The position numbers and the translations under genes are program-made. 64,000 nucleotides of DNA, from assembly GCA_963669155.1 (NCBI GenBank), contig OZ022581.1:20802138-20866137 (forward strand), read 5' to 3'. This stretch comes from Arbacia lixula (lineage: Eukaryota > Echinodermata > Echinoidea > Arbacioida > Arbaciidae). A model generated the notes under the pieces. The model did not search any database, had not been told where the DNA came from, and was given only the letters and a program-made list of their open reading frames with translations. This document shows, piece by piece, positions 18,165 through 30,221 of the stretch (position 1 is the stretch's first letter; each line of letters begins with the position of its first letter).

Positions 18165-20295
18165 AAAGAACTGAGCCTGTAGGCAGAACTACAAAGTGGT
18201 ATTCCATGCCTAATTTGAGTTCATACTGTTTTGTATGCTGTTCTCTTGGTTTTAAAAGCGATATTTTGAATACTGTGATTTTGTCTGCAAAAGGGATGCA
18301 CTGCCTTTTAAAGTTTTTAAAAGAGTTTGTACAAAATAGTGAAAGAAATGATCACAATACAATTAAGATTTTGAAAAAATCACTGTTGCTCACCTCTCTC
18401 ACTGGAAAAAGCATGATGTCATGTAATGCACACCCTACATCCTATCAGGAAAAACATTTCTTTACAATGTCTTTTGTTGTTAGCAGGGACTCTTTGTTTT
18501 TATTGACTGGTATTAAATCTGTATGGCACTAATCCCAGGTGTCTTCTCTTCACCTTTTCTCTCTACTCTACCACCTCCTTGTACTTCAGCATGCAGTACA
18601 AGCTCAGACACATTATTTGAGTTTATATTGTAAACAAATCTGCAAAACCCTTCCATGGGATACCCCTCCCCCCCATAAACAGAATGACTTCATGATGTAT
18701 TTTGAAACCTGTTCATGTACAGTGACCATATTGTGTACAATGTAACATAACCTGCATTAGCCTTCAGCTACACAGAGGCTTGCAAAAGAAGGAACGAGTA
18801 ATGTACTTAACATAAAACAGCCATTGTCAGCAGTACGCTATGCACTAATACGCCACTTGCAGGAGTGAATCAGACAAATAAAAGCACAGTAATTTGATTT
18901 CATCCCCCTTTGTTAAAAACTGTTTTATAATGACATTCAGATGTTTTTGAGATGTGATGCAATAAGGCCACATACTCATGTCCGCATACCAATAGTAGTT
19001 CGGAACAATCCCTTCTTTAATTTGATTTACACTTCCAGGGGCTTGCCTTATTAATCTACTTCAGAAGAAGGGTATGCAATGAGTCGCGATGTGAGTTACT
19101 GCTACATACACCCCTGATGCCAGCACCAAATTAATTTGATTTAAGGCACTTGTGCTTGTGAGTCTGCCTGCTGCATGGTAGTGTGTTGCATAGTAATCAT
19201 ATTTATTGGCGCGGACTCTAAACCCTGCTCGGGGCGGAGTCAGCCCCGGCCTGGCTACTTGATACACCCTTCCACTGCCTCTCCCATTGAGGGAGATCCG
19301 CTTTGCCAGTAATCAGACAACTTATCCTGGATTTCATAACCACTTGGACCCACGGCTGCTCTCGGGGCGCGGGATGTAAAGCCAGATCGAATGTCTGCAT
19401 CCACAATTCCCGCATTTTCCAGGGCTTTTCTTTGACAAGCAGTTTCTTGAGTTTCAAACGCATGCTTGCATTACAAACAGCAGAGTGTTGTTAAAGTACA
19501 ATGTACCATCTTCTCAGTGACATCGTGCCTTGTAGCAAAAATTTGCAATTGCAATCAATCACAATTGCAGAAAGGATAACACTTGTAAAACACATATCTA
19601 GCCAAAATAATTTGGAAGTACGTAAACATGACAAGTACACTTAAGATTTGTTTTGGAATTTGATATTTCTTTCATCATCCGCAGGAAATTTGATTCACAT
19701 CACATCAATAGTACTAGTAACAGTTTGGAAGGGAGTGCCTCAATTTAAAGACTGCATACTTTCAAATCAATTGTAGCTCTGCGCTCCTCAATCATGGAAT
19801 AGTTAGTTCTAAATGAAGCAGTAAAGATATGAATCATGAAATCATGAGAATAATAACAAAGTTATTCCTTTGGGCAGTACTCATTGTGTACAAGGTCCAA
19901 AAGAAATTCTCAGCCAGTGACTTCCCCTGTCCTTCTCACTGTAATGCATCACATCCTGCAATTGAGTTAGAGTTTGAATCTTGTTATTCACCTGACTCAA
20001 CCTCACTTTATTGCAGACAAAAATGCCTAGAGCCAATTTTTTCATCTTCTCAGCTCACGATATGATCCTAACCTTTCCTGTCTACAGTGAGTGGTAAGAA
20101 AAGATGATGGAAACTGGCTAAATTAAATTGTCACGCTCTGGGCATGGCGGTATAGTGCACGGAGACCCGAGGTGATGGGGAGAATATTGGCCACTACTCT
20201 CTAGTATCCATAGAGAGAAGTTCACATAGACACTGATCCAGCAATAATACCATGGTGTTGCAAATAAGTTGTGTTCAGACATGGAAGGCCTGAAA
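18165..20295. other. non-coding stretch with a small GC-richer patch
   Basis: AT-rich sequence without a supportable gene. Bases 19200-19400 are GC-richer (CTCGGGGCGGAGTCAGCCCC) and open on both strands, but neither frame shows splice sites or recognisable motifs. It could be a conserved regulatory element. Confidence 0.35.
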
Positions 20296-20300
20296 AATCC

Positions 20301-20305
20301 GTCTG

Positions 20306-20347
<42 letters not shown>

Positions 20348-20354
20348 CATCTAT

Positions 20355-20406
<52 letters not shown>

Positions 20407-20450
20407 TATCTATCAATCTACCTTTCTACGGTACCTATCTACCTACCTAC

Positions 20451-20489
<39 letters not shown>

Positions 20490-20520
20490 ACTTTCTTTTA
20501 TCTATCTATCTATCTATCTA
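20301..20520. repeat. (CTAT)n tetranucleotide array
   Basis: About 220 bases of CTAT/TCTA units with CTTT and CTAC variants. The overlapping SIYL-type open frames are repeat translations. Confidence 0.97.
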
Positions 20521-20809
20521 AGTGCCATATCATGTGTTAAGAATCTTTAAGATAGATCATGGAATGCCACAACTCTCTGTCCTGAACTGTTTATATCGGC
20601 TCTATGTTATGGTAAACAGTTCCTTGATCTGCTAATCAGTCGGTCAGACTTAAAGTACACACTATTACACAGATCGTGAAACGTGACACAAACAAAAATG
20701 TGAACATGATTTGGCTTTACTACTGGTACATGTAATGTACACCTCATTATCTTCAAATCATGTAATATACACCTCATTATTCTGCTCTCATACAGTGCAC
20801 CTGTGTTAT

Positions 20810-21220
20810 ACTGTATATATGCAGTAAATGTATGACAGATGGCCAAGTTTGCTAATCACATTACAATAAATTAATATGTGAGTATTTAAAGCAGAGCTCT
20901 AAACCGTTTTTTGTTTTGACGGGGTTTAGCTTGTTATATTCCCCCTTTACCTGTGTAGTACAAACTTTACAGTACATACTGTATGACAGAGGGCCAAGTT
21001 TGCTACATGTAATTACATCACAACAAATCAATATTTGAGTATTGAAATCAGAGCTCTGAACAGGTATTGTTTTGTAGGGGATAAGCTTGTTATTTCCCTG
21101 TGTAGTACAAACTGTACACATGACGCACTCAGATGGCCAAAGCAAATCACTTAACAGCAAATCAGTGTCTGTGTAAGCAGAGCTCTTAAGTGTTTTTTTT
21201 TGTAAGGGATTAGATCTCAG
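20810..21220. repeat. short tandem array, 3 diverged units of about 150 bases
   Basis: Three successive units share TGACAGATGGCCAAGTTTGCT, then ACAACAAATCAATAT, GCAGAGCTCT and GGGATTAGCTTGTTA-like blocks (units start near 20815, 20978 and 21124). Sequence divergence and small indels indicate an old duplication. Confidence 0.75.
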
Positions 21221-21355
21221 ACTGTTGACTTTTGAGATTTATGGAGCACTTAAAAAGTGGCCATACACAAAGAAATTAGAGGTAGAAACTTATAGTTAGA
21301 GATATGCTGTACAAAAAGACCTGCATGATAAGTTGAAAAACTCAAATGGATGCTA

Positions 21356-21504
21356 TTAAAGGGATAGTCCACTCTGATATTAAGTTGGTTTTGATAAAAG
21401 CATTAACATGAACACATGGCGTCACACCATTGAAATTTCAAACCTTCTTTAATGCGTTTCTATATTGAAACCACCTTTAACTTCAGGGTAGACAATCCCT
21501 TTAA
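21356..21504. mobile_element. MITE family A, short (149-bp) copy
   Basis: Bounded by TTAA at 21356-21359 and 21501-21504. The left end is AGGGATAGTCCACTCTGA and the right end TTCAGGGTAGACAATCCCT. Internally deleted, leaving both termini; this copy best shows the TTAA target duplication. Confidence 0.88.
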
Positions 21505-21889
21505 AATAAGCTGCTAATTCTTAAACATAATTACTAGCTCTGAATTCTGATCATGAGCAGTCGTGGCCAGCCCCATTGTTCCAATGTTCTTGGGTACCAT
21601 GCTTATCATGCCAGAGCATCACTTATCTTTCTTGGAATTACAGACCAAGACTACAGGTCTACTGATTAAGGTTGTTTTAACACAAATGTCTTCTTTTATT
21701 GTAATACATGTATGCCTGAGTTTTCCTAAAGTTTGCCCTCCTGTTTCTCTGATTGTTCTGGTTTGATTCCTTTCAATGTAATCAAGGTTTCGTTCCCCAT
21801 TAAATGCCAATAATCATTTTGACAATACTAAGGGAAGAGCCGCAAAGTCTAAAGTGAAAATTTGTGTGAGGTGGTGGTGTGTGTGGGGG

Positions 21890-21905
21890 GGGGGGGGGGG
21901 GGAGG
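21890..21905. repeat. G-run
   Basis: About 16 G with a preceding GTGTGTG. No other content. Confidence 0.9.
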
Positions 21906-22014
21906 GATTTCATTAAATATTTAAATATAAGATAGTACAGTATGTTATAGCATGAATAATCATGCAAGAAAAGATTCGATTCAACTAAATTCAATATTTA
22001 TTCAATAAGATGAG

Positions 22015-22560
22015 AGGTACAATCTACACAGGCTGAGTTGAGCTCACTCACTTTCTTATACCTCCTAGTAGGTCCATGATATGATGGAAGATGATCTTAG
22101 AGCCAAAGTGGCCATGAATACAACGAATAACAAAACAATTTTTGTTTGATAGATAGCAAATCAGTAGACTGAAAGACTCAATGATAAAATGAAATCATTT
22201 GGCAAGATAATTGATTGCTAACTGATTCCAGAAAGCACTCTAGATTTTCTTACTATGTATTGTGTGTTTCTCTATGATCGTCCATAGTGATCAGTGTGAA
22301 TGTATACAGGTATTATATGGATACTTCGTCCCCAACCCTGACAGTAGCGGTATTCTAGCAAGATGATTGAAAAGCGCAGCATGGCAATCCATCACTGTCA
22401 TGTATGTGGGCTTTGGTGATTACTTGAAGAGTATGATGGGGCTCGCTCGCTCGGCTTTTATCGCACTTCCTTGGTATGATGGAAGATGGTACATCGCTTA
22501 CAGCCATTGTATACAGCCGTGAATAATAGGAATTACAAAATGATTCTTGTTTGAGTGATC
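22015..22560. repeat. two diverged direct copies about 395 bases apart
   Basis: Around 22070 and 22465 the sequence repeats: CTCRCTC..CTT..TATGATGGAAGATG, then CCRTGAATA, then ACAAAATGATTCTTGTTTGA. Each unit is about 120 bases of clear similarity within a longer diverged spacer. Confidence 0.6.
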
Positions 22561-22664
22561 TCTCTCTCTCTTTGCATTACCATGCTTTGAAAATATAATG
22601 TTAATGGGATTATATTGAGTGTGTTCACTCTGTGTGCATTTTTGCACAGTACACATGTACACTA

Positions 22665-22870
22665 CAGCTCAAAGAAATTGGCAGAGGGAAAGGGAAAGGG
22701 AAGAAAGGGAAGGGGCTGCAGTTTTAAACCGTGGTATATTTTGTCCAGTTCAGCATGAAACATAATGATTTTTAGTCTAAAGCATCATGTTTCATGCTGA
22801 ACTGGACAAAATATACAGTGGTTTAAAACTGCAGCTCCTTCCCTTTCCCGATGGCAATTCCTTTGAGCTG
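22665..22870. mobile_element. MITE family C, copy 2
   Basis: CAGCTCAAAGAAATTGGCAG at the left and its inverse CAATTCCTTTGAGCTG at the right, with the same GGGAAAGGG arms, GTTTTAAACCG blocks and AGCATCATGTTTCATGCT centre as the 17581 copy. Confidence 0.9.
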
Positions 22871-24343
22871 TTGTGTATTCCATGTACATTGATTAGCATA
22901 CAACTTTTAAACTTATGTGCCTGGTTTGCTCCTACAGTAGGATAGGCAACACATTATCTTTCTTCTTAAATTAATGTGAATAAAGAGATGGATCGTTTGT
23001 AGTGCTACATCTAGTGATGAGTTTCTACATCATGAAGCATCGTTACAGAATGATTCATTCTTGGAGAAGGCTACAAACACTCTGTTATGTTAAACTTTTA
23101 ATGAATGTGTTTCCTCTTTAGAGAATTCACACAATTTATCTTAAAATACTTCTCCTTTGCTCATGCAATGCTTTTCTGTGTGTGAAGCCCTTTTGGTTGC
23201 ATGCCAATATCTGGAAAACGGATGTACGTGTATAGATGTGTATGTAGCTGTAGTTGTGACTGTCTCTCCTATTTGTGTATCTTTTGTGCATTTGGGTTAC
23301 ATTTGTATTCAGCTGGGGCATCTACAGTACATACCAATTAACTGTGTACACATACCATCTATCTAAGTGCCATATCCGGAGACGTAGGCGATCATGGAGT
23401 GCCACAAATCTCTGTTTCTAGCTGTTTGAATCAGCTCCACCTCCCGCTGACCCTCACCTATTTCTGTAATCCATGCATTCAGACTGGTCATCCAATTCAT
23501 TCGTTTCCTTCCTCTGCCCCTCTTTCCCTCTATCTTTCCTGTCAATGCCAAATTTTCAAGACTATGAAATCAAAACAAGAACACATATTTGCATGCATTT
23601 AAATTCTTGGGCCACAACTCTAAACTAAAACTCCACAAGATCATGTAAAGCTGCCAAACATTAATACAATGAAAGAAGTTGTCAATTCTCCTCTTTTGTT
23701 TTGCTCTGTTCCTCTTATCCATCTGCTTTTATTGAAAGCAACCATGTTGAGGCTGGTGTTCCCCTTTAAGTTAGGAAAATATATTGTAGACTGCACTGAG
23801 AGTAGACTTCAGAATAAGTGCTATATACTCTGTAGACGGACAATGACGGGGTGGCGCGATGGATGACATTTTAATTTGTTGAATTTTAAATGATAATGGA
23901 TGTCTCGCAGTGTACTACACCCACCCATTCTTGATAACTGATCAAGTCTAGAAAGGCAAATTGCTGATTCATTTACAGCTACTAGACAACATTGCCATTA
24001 GGCAGAGGGAACAGAGGTCTGCACGCATTATCAATAATAAATGAACTGGGTGCAGACAGAATGATATTAGATGAATTGAATAGAAGATGACATGTATGTC
24101 ATTTTATAGGACTCTGACTGCAGTTCAAATGCACCCTAAAGGCACTTTGAAAAAGCAATAGAAGAAAGCATTTCTGTTACATAACATAAAATGGTTGTGT
24201 GTTGCTTGTTAACATCTATCTGATGTAAATACATACAGTACGATTTCACAAAAATTATTATTGCATAATTTACCTGTAAAAACATTTCATGGGTTTTAAC
24301 GCATTTGGGTATGTCAGTGGCTCCCTGTACAGTGCCATTCCCT
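22871..24343. other. non-coding stretch
   Basis: AT-rich sequence without recognisable gene or repeat. Short open frames on both strands (e.g. 23136-23602) resemble nothing I know. Confidence 0.45.
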
Positions 24344-25329
24344 TTGAAGATTGTCCGTCCCTTTTGCAAGCTTAAAATTTGAAATCTTCTATCATGATCG
24401 TAAATTGAAGAAAGTGTGATTCAAGACCAGCGTGCTACATAAGCGCTTGCCCGATGGCCCGGGGCCAGTGAAAATCCCGTTCGGGCAAGCTATTTTGATG
24501 ATTGTGGGGAAAGTACTGGCCCGAATCGGGCAAGCAGATTATTACAGCTAGTTAATAGCTAATCAAAATGCAAGTTTTCCTATTTTGTAATCATAAAAAG
24601 CTAAACAATCTTCTTCATGTTCGATTCAAAAACAAGAACATATTAAAGCAAAAGTGTTTTGTTACCAGGAAACAGTGGTCTGTGTGTGTTTTTATTTATT
24701 GTGACTGTATAGGTTTATGTATACGGCCCATAAAATAGTTAAATTGAATTTTATGTAAGAAATGTAGCATTAATGTGTTTTTTTTTCGGGCAAGTGAAAT
24801 TTCATTTCGGGCAAGTGATTTTTCATTTTTTCAAAATCTGCTTGCCCGAACGGGCCAGTGCTAAAAAAAAGTTATGTAGCACCCTGAAGACCATTTCTAA
24901 GAATATAGCATGTTGAAGCTTTCTGTATATGTAAAAATTTCAGCCGTTAAATTTCAAATCGACTTTTTTCGTACTACGAAAAAAGTATTAGTATGTGGTA
25001 TCTATGTGGTTATTATGCATGTGTGAAATCCTAATTTTATGAGTAATTACCAAACTTTGGAGATGATACCTTCTATAGAACAATTTTTTTCATAATGAGT
25101 TTTATAATTTAATAAACAGATTAATCAATAAAGCAGATATTTCAACACAAACTGCTAAGAGCCTGAGGTAAAGACTATTAATCAGACGTTGTTTACGTGC
25201 ATTATTTGAATTTTACACTACGTATCAGTTTCAAATTATGAATATACAGCTTGCTAACACTTCTCTATATGTTTTGCCAATGCATTGATGGTTTTGTGGA
25301 GATCTGAAAAAGGGACGGGCTGTCTTTAA
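24344..25329 (-). mobile_element. MITE family B (TTAA-type) carrying a nested insertion
   Basis: Reverse-orientation counterpart of 39698-40225. Left end TTGA-AGATTGTCCGTCCC, right end GGGACGGGCTGTCT-TTAA (25326-25329). The two copies are colinear over about 520 bases, including a hairpin CTTTTTTCGTACTACGAAAA, except for the extra block 24428-24886. No open frame of transposase size. Confidence 0.9.
24428..24886. mobile_element. nested 459-bp non-autonomous DNA element with 5-bp target duplication
   Basis: Absent from the uninterrupted family B copy. Begins CAGCGTGCTACATAA and ends TTATGTAGCACCCTG (15-bp inverted ends, one mismatch). AAGAC occurs at 24423-24427 and again at 24887-24891, while the empty site has it once. 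TTCGGGCAAG-type motifs recur near both ends. The superfamily is unclear: the CAG start recalls hAT, but hAT duplicates 8 bases. Confidence 0.88.
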
Positions 25330-26160
25330 CTCTGAAAGTGCTATTAATGCATTTTTTTTGTGCAAGTAATACATGTGCACGAATGGCACAGAGGAGCAGC
25401 TTGTCTGTCACACAAAGGGTTAATAACATGGGATGAGCCACTGCACGTTCACCTCTTAAAACAGAGGGCAAGTAGCATCGGATGAGAGTTGAAGTATGAG
25501 GCTTGTAGTTGATGGAGACAGCCAATTCTTCAGCAGAGTCTGGCAAAGCAATCTTTGGAGGGGGGCAAATAATGAGAAAAGAAATGGAGAGCCTGCTCTC
25601 TGAAGTCTCTTCAATTCAGAGCTCTCATTTCTCCCAGAGATGTACCATTTGTATTTAAAACTCTCTGTGTGCATGGGACCAACTTAAACTCTATGGAAGG
25701 TGTTTTAGATAATGGTAAAAAGATACACTTTGGCATGTTGGCATGTATACAGTTGAATGAATCCTTGGGTGTGGTAATATGGTGCAATGGAGACTGAGGG
25801 AGCTCTTATTTCAAGACTGACATCTTTTCTTTCTTTTTTTCTGAACAGGGGCTCTTTTGTCATTTGCAGGGGATCACTTTTGCACTCTGTGGGCCAAAGT
25901 AATTACATTTCCCCCCTGACCATGTGTATTTTTTCACTGATATGATGCCATTGATCAGTTGATCTTTCACAATGTTGCTTTATTTCTTTTAATTCCCATA
26001 GAAGAATACCCTTCCTTGCTAGTTGATAGTTCCTTGGGAAAAGGAGACCTCAATTAGTGTCATCTTGCTGATTTGGGTTACAGTGCTCATTATATGCATG
26101 ATACAAATTCAACTAAATGACATCCTTTTCAATCATAGCATCCTGTTTATCAAGGAAAGA
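25330..26160. other. non-coding stretch
   Basis: No exon or repeat unit recognised. Minus-strand frames near 25265-25674 lack motifs and run into the MITE above. Confidence 0.45.
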
Positions 26161-26164
26161 AGGG

Positions 26165-26315
26165 CAGAGGTACACTGCCCTAGATTGACAAAAGGACGCA
26201 ATTTACAAAATAGACAATTTTTTTCATAAATTCCTAGCAAAATGTGTCCTTGCTTCATTTGCATTGGAATCAAAGCAGCATGGACTACATCATGTAAAAT
26301 TGAATATCTGTGATT
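26165..26315. mobile_element. partial copy of MITE family G
   Basis: Matches 37184-37330 by eye: CTGCCCTAGATTGACAAAAG, AAATGTGTCCTTGC, ATGGACTACATCATGTAAAA. The right arm is absent. Confidence 0.6.
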
Positions 26316-26559
26316 TTCCATAAAGATTTGTTGTATTACCACAATTTTTCTTATGATGATCATACATGAAGTGATTTCTCTGTCTCTGTCATTTTAAAGA
26401 CAGTTTTAGGACCTAATTTGTTTGTTTACATGTCGCTGCTACCTGTTCTTTTATGTCAGGGATCCTACAGTCCCTTCAACTGGCGCCTCTTGTCCCAAAG
26501 GTGCTATGCATGTATAGCTGTCACTATGATCCAATTTGAGCCCGCCATCCATTGGATAA

Positions 26560-26918
26560 TCGATGGAACAGCGGTGCCCCAGAGGCATTTACGATAGTGT
26601 TATTCTTTCCCTGCCTTCTCCGTCTCTCCCTCTCTTTTCCCCTTCCTCTATCTCTTTTCCTGTCTCTCCAGGCCAGGTACACATACCGTCACCGGGTCAT
26701 TGTGAGATTCATGTTGCACTTTTCATGGCGTACTTAAACATTTCTTCACATCGTATTGGCAAGGATGTATGAAGCACTTGCCTTTTACATAGGCAGCACT
26801 ATTGCTAGTTTCCCCCTAAGGAGCAAGTTTACGATGCAATGGTGAAATGCGTTCACTGCCTTCTCCATCAGTTCCCTCCCCCCCTCCTCTCCCCCACTCG
26901 CCCCCTCTCCTTCTCTCA

Positions 26919-26960
<42 letters not shown>

Positions 26961-27115
26961 TCTCTTTCCCTGTCTCTTCAGGCATGTTATACATAACATG
27001 TTCGTCACTGAGTCATTGTGAGATTCATGTTGCACTTTTCTTTGCGTACTTGAACATTTCTTTATATAGCATGGCAGTGTTGTTTATGATGCGATTGGCT
27101 TTTATGGATATTGCT
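26560..27115. repeat. two-unit direct duplication (about 317-base spacing)
   Basis: Each unit has a pyrimidine tract (TCTCTTTTCCTGTCTCTCCAGG), then TACACATAC-like, then TCATTGTGAGATTCATGTTG (26698 and 27015), then TACTTRAACATTTCTT. The duplicated CCAGG/TCAGG after a pyrimidine tract mimics a splice acceptor, but the downstream frame is not conserved. Confidence 0.7.
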
Positions 27116-27569
27116 TGTAACAAATGGATGTCATGGGAATGGCATCATTAAACAAACATTAGGCAATATATCATATATATCATATCATAAGAATAGAAGC
27201 CGTCTTCAAATTTAAGTCTCATTTAAAATAGCCATCATGTATTATTCTGGCCTACAGATGGAGGTGGCTATAAATAAGCAATGAAAAAAGAAGAAGAAGA
27301 AATTGAGGTCAATCAAATGAAATTTTAACCACAGTGTAGGCTGATTAAATATGGTGTCAAACCTGCTTCATGCTTCATATTGAGTGCAATCATTCACATC
27401 TCCTGTAGTATTGTACAGAATTACTACTGATGTGCAGTGAATGGGTTGAAAATGAAAAACCAGATGGTCACTTTCAAACCAATTATGCAATATTATGTCA
27501 CTTTACATCAAAATCAATGTACATTAAATGTAAGCATATGATTGCTGCTGATGGACCAGTATTAAACAT

Positions 27570-27725
27570 CTGGGCCATGTTGCGTAGGTTTTCAATCATT
27601 GTAACTTAACATCCACAGTGTCTACTAGGCAATAGCCAATGACCTCCCATTATTGCACATGTTGCCATGGTAGTTACCGTTGATGGTAAGTTACAATAAT
27701 TGAATACCTTTGCAACATGGCCCAG
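27570..27725. mobile_element. MITE family D, copy 1
   Basis: Palindrome: CTGGGCCATGTTGCGTAGG at the left, its inverse TGCAACATGGCCCAG at the right, inner arms TTCAATCATTGTAACTTA and TAAGTTACAATAATTGAA. A second copy is at 44293-44450. Confidence 0.88.
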
Positions 27726-27904
27726 GGGCTATTTCACCAAGCTGTTCGTCAGTTACAAATGACTTTACGAACAACTGGTGATCCCTCCTTGTGCTAAATG
27801 CGATACCACACTTTGTCCATTGAGAATCTGATTTAGCACAAGAAGGGATCACCAGTCATTTGTAAAGTCATTTGTAACTTACAAACAGCTTGGTGAAACA
27901 CCCC
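27725..27904. mobile_element. MITE family E (single copy here, palindromic)
   Basis: Left arm GGGGCTATTTCACCAAGCTG, right arm CAGCTTGGTGAAACACCCC. Inner arms include AGTTACAAATGACTTTAC and GTAAAGTCATTTGTAACTTAC, then ACTGGTGATCCCTCCTTGTG and its inverse. It abuts family D with no spacer. Confidence 0.88.
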
Positions 27905-28619
27905 ACAGGAGTAGTAGTGATAAAGACTGCTGGACGCCGTGACCAGTCTCATCAATGGAGTGCCAGATGTGCCATGATCACAGGGCACACTCTTGCTCTA
28001 TTTCAAGACACCATAAAGGAGTCTTCTCAAAATGATGAAATTTGTTTGAAATCTTTAGAAATCAGAACCCTTGTGAGGATGACAACTTTTTTGCAATAAT
28101 TATAACCTGTGCCCATTACCATCAGTTCTACTACAGTTTAATCTAAAAATGCAATCCACTTTATTTTGTGGCTCCCAGAACTGTACAATGGATCTATTTT
28201 ATGACTTATCAATTTGGAAATACAGTTACTCTAGTAGTAGTCGATCATGTTAGTAAGTGTAGTCAGAAATATTCCCCATACGTCATGTGTGATTTGTACT
28301 TTATGGAGAAAATGGAGAGTATGATTTTGTAATATATGTTGGGCAATGTAATATGAAAGCTACATGTATTGGTGTATGAAGGTTGATTTTTAGTAGACTT
28401 TTAAGTTTCACCAGCTTACTATAAGAAGTTTTGTATGCATCATACTGAATTCCACATACATCTACTGTGCATCCTTATGGTACATGTATGTACCCAATGA
28501 TAAAGCCATTGCAATCCCACTATCTGACTACAGTATACTATAAGCTAGTAACTTGTCAGAATTTGGAAAATGCCCGGGAAAATGACTGCAAGTCTCTTGT
28601 CTCTTGCTGCTCACAGTGT
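27905..28619. other. non-coding stretch
   Basis: No recognisable gene or element seen. Confidence 0.4.
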
Positions 28620-29345
28620 CTACATGCACTGGAGCCAGGGTGCTTCCATTTACATGTATAATCGGTGTTCTTGAAGAATCCCCAGAAACTCTGTTCAGAC
28701 AGACAAGGCTTAGAAAAAAAGCCTGCCTCCATTCAGCATGGATGTCTGTGTATGGCAGTGTCATGTACTGGAGCCTTTGTGCTTTCATTTACATGTCTAA
28801 ACAGTGGACTCCAACCCCATACCCCCTTAAAGAAAAAAGAGAAATGAAGAAACACTCTGAAGAGAGGGAATGATTTGAAATACCCTGCCTTCAATCAGCT
28901 TTTGGTAATTAAAATGCTTAGGTGTCTGGGTAATGGATAGAAGCTATACATGTATGTACATGTGTATATGCACTGGAGACAGATTTCTACCATTTACATG
29001 GATTATCAGAGGTCTTAAACGCACCCCCTCCCCTCCCATTCCCATCTCCCATCCTTCCCTCCCCATATCTCAAACTCTGTAAACAGAGATGGGATTTGAA
29101 CTACTCTGCATTCATTTAGCCTTTGGTAATTAAAATGCATCATGGGTGTCTGGGTATGGCTTTACATAACATGCACTGGAGCCTGTGTTCTACCATTTAC
29201 ATGTATAATCAGAGGTCTTGAAACCCCTCCCTTTGCTCCCCCCAAATGTTAACTCTTTAAAGAGAGATGGGAATTTAAACCATCCTGCATTTATTCAGCC
29301 TCTGGTAATTAAAATGCACCCAATGGGTGTCTGGGTACGGCATAC
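28620..29345. repeat. tandem array, 4 diverged units of about 140-205 bases
   Basis: The anchor TGCACTGGAGCC followed by CATTTACATG recurs near 28627, 28764, 28968 and 29169. Most units also carry ATCAGAGGTCTTGAA, an AAAGAGAGATGGG-like block, TTTGGTAATTAAAATGC and GGTGTCTGGGTA. The units are diverged and C-rich inserts differ, indicating an old local amplification. Confidence 0.85.
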
Positions 29346-29595
29346 AGCTACAGGTATGATCAGGGAAGGAGGGTGTTTATCACGCACAGTTCACTTAAAC
29401 ATCCATCATCTGGGACATGTTAGCAAGTGTAGAACTCACTCTAGTGCTTCTGGTTGAAGAAAGATATAGAATGACTGTTTCATTATCTCCCTATGGCTCT
29501 CCAGCTCCCCCTCTCTCGTCTTCCACGCTCTCTCTCCTCTCCCACTCTCTTTCCCCTCCCTCTTTCTCATTTATACTGTATCCCCCTTCTTTCTC

Positions 29596-29618
29596 CCCCC
29601 CCCCCCCCCCCCCCCCGC
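29596..29618. repeat. C-run
   Basis: Uninterrupted C stretch of over 20 bases within a pyrimidine-rich region (29480-29690). Confidence 0.95.
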
Positions 29619-29779
29619 CTGTTCGCATCCCTCTCCTCTTTTGACACTTTCTTCCATGATTCTCCCCTTCACCCTCTCTCTTTTGCATACAGTCTGTATG
29701 TACATGTACAGGTACAGTACAGCACATGTGACCTTCTAGAGATGCGGATACTCTCATGGAATATAGGCAAAATGTGCAC

Positions 29780-29935
29780 AGCAATCACTGCAACATACAC
29801 CACATCATGAATACATGTATCTCACAGCAAGATAAACATTTCGCATCCAGATTTTGCCTGTACATCAGTAACTCAAATTTGGGTGATTTGTCACTTGCTT
29901 TCATTCGACAAAATACGGCAGCATTAAATAGGGCC
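29780..29935. mobile_element. partial copy of MITE family G
   Basis: Shares with 37265-37433: CCACATCATG, CTCACAGCAAGATAAACATTT, CAGATTTTG and GATTTGTCACTTGCTTTC followed by a decayed GACAAAATACGGCAG terminus. The left arm is missing. Confidence 0.6.
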
Positions 29936-30221
29936 CCCTTTAATTGGTGTGTGTGTTGTGGGGGGTGGGGGGAGGGGTAGAGGGGGGGGGGGGGACAGGC
30001 CCCTTGGGTGCAACAGGCTGGCTCTACATGTATGCACTCCCTTGGCTCTAGTCAACCTCGTTTCCACAATCCTGAATGAAATGATGAATGATGCATTCAT
30101 GCCGCGTACAGCCAGGGAGGGTAGAGTCTAGCGGGGGAAATGTCAACTAGTTCTCCAGGATTGCAAGAGCACTTCAGCCTCATACGAGACTCTCCCCGTA
30201 GTTGTCAGCCCTTCCTTCTCC

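Noticed and set aside
16841-18532. Several short plus-strand frames
   Set aside because: They cross MITE copies (families C and A) and have no splice support.
20301-20520. Possible CRISPR-like or satellite array
   Set aside because: Plain (CTAT)n microsatellite without spacers; the host is an animal genome.
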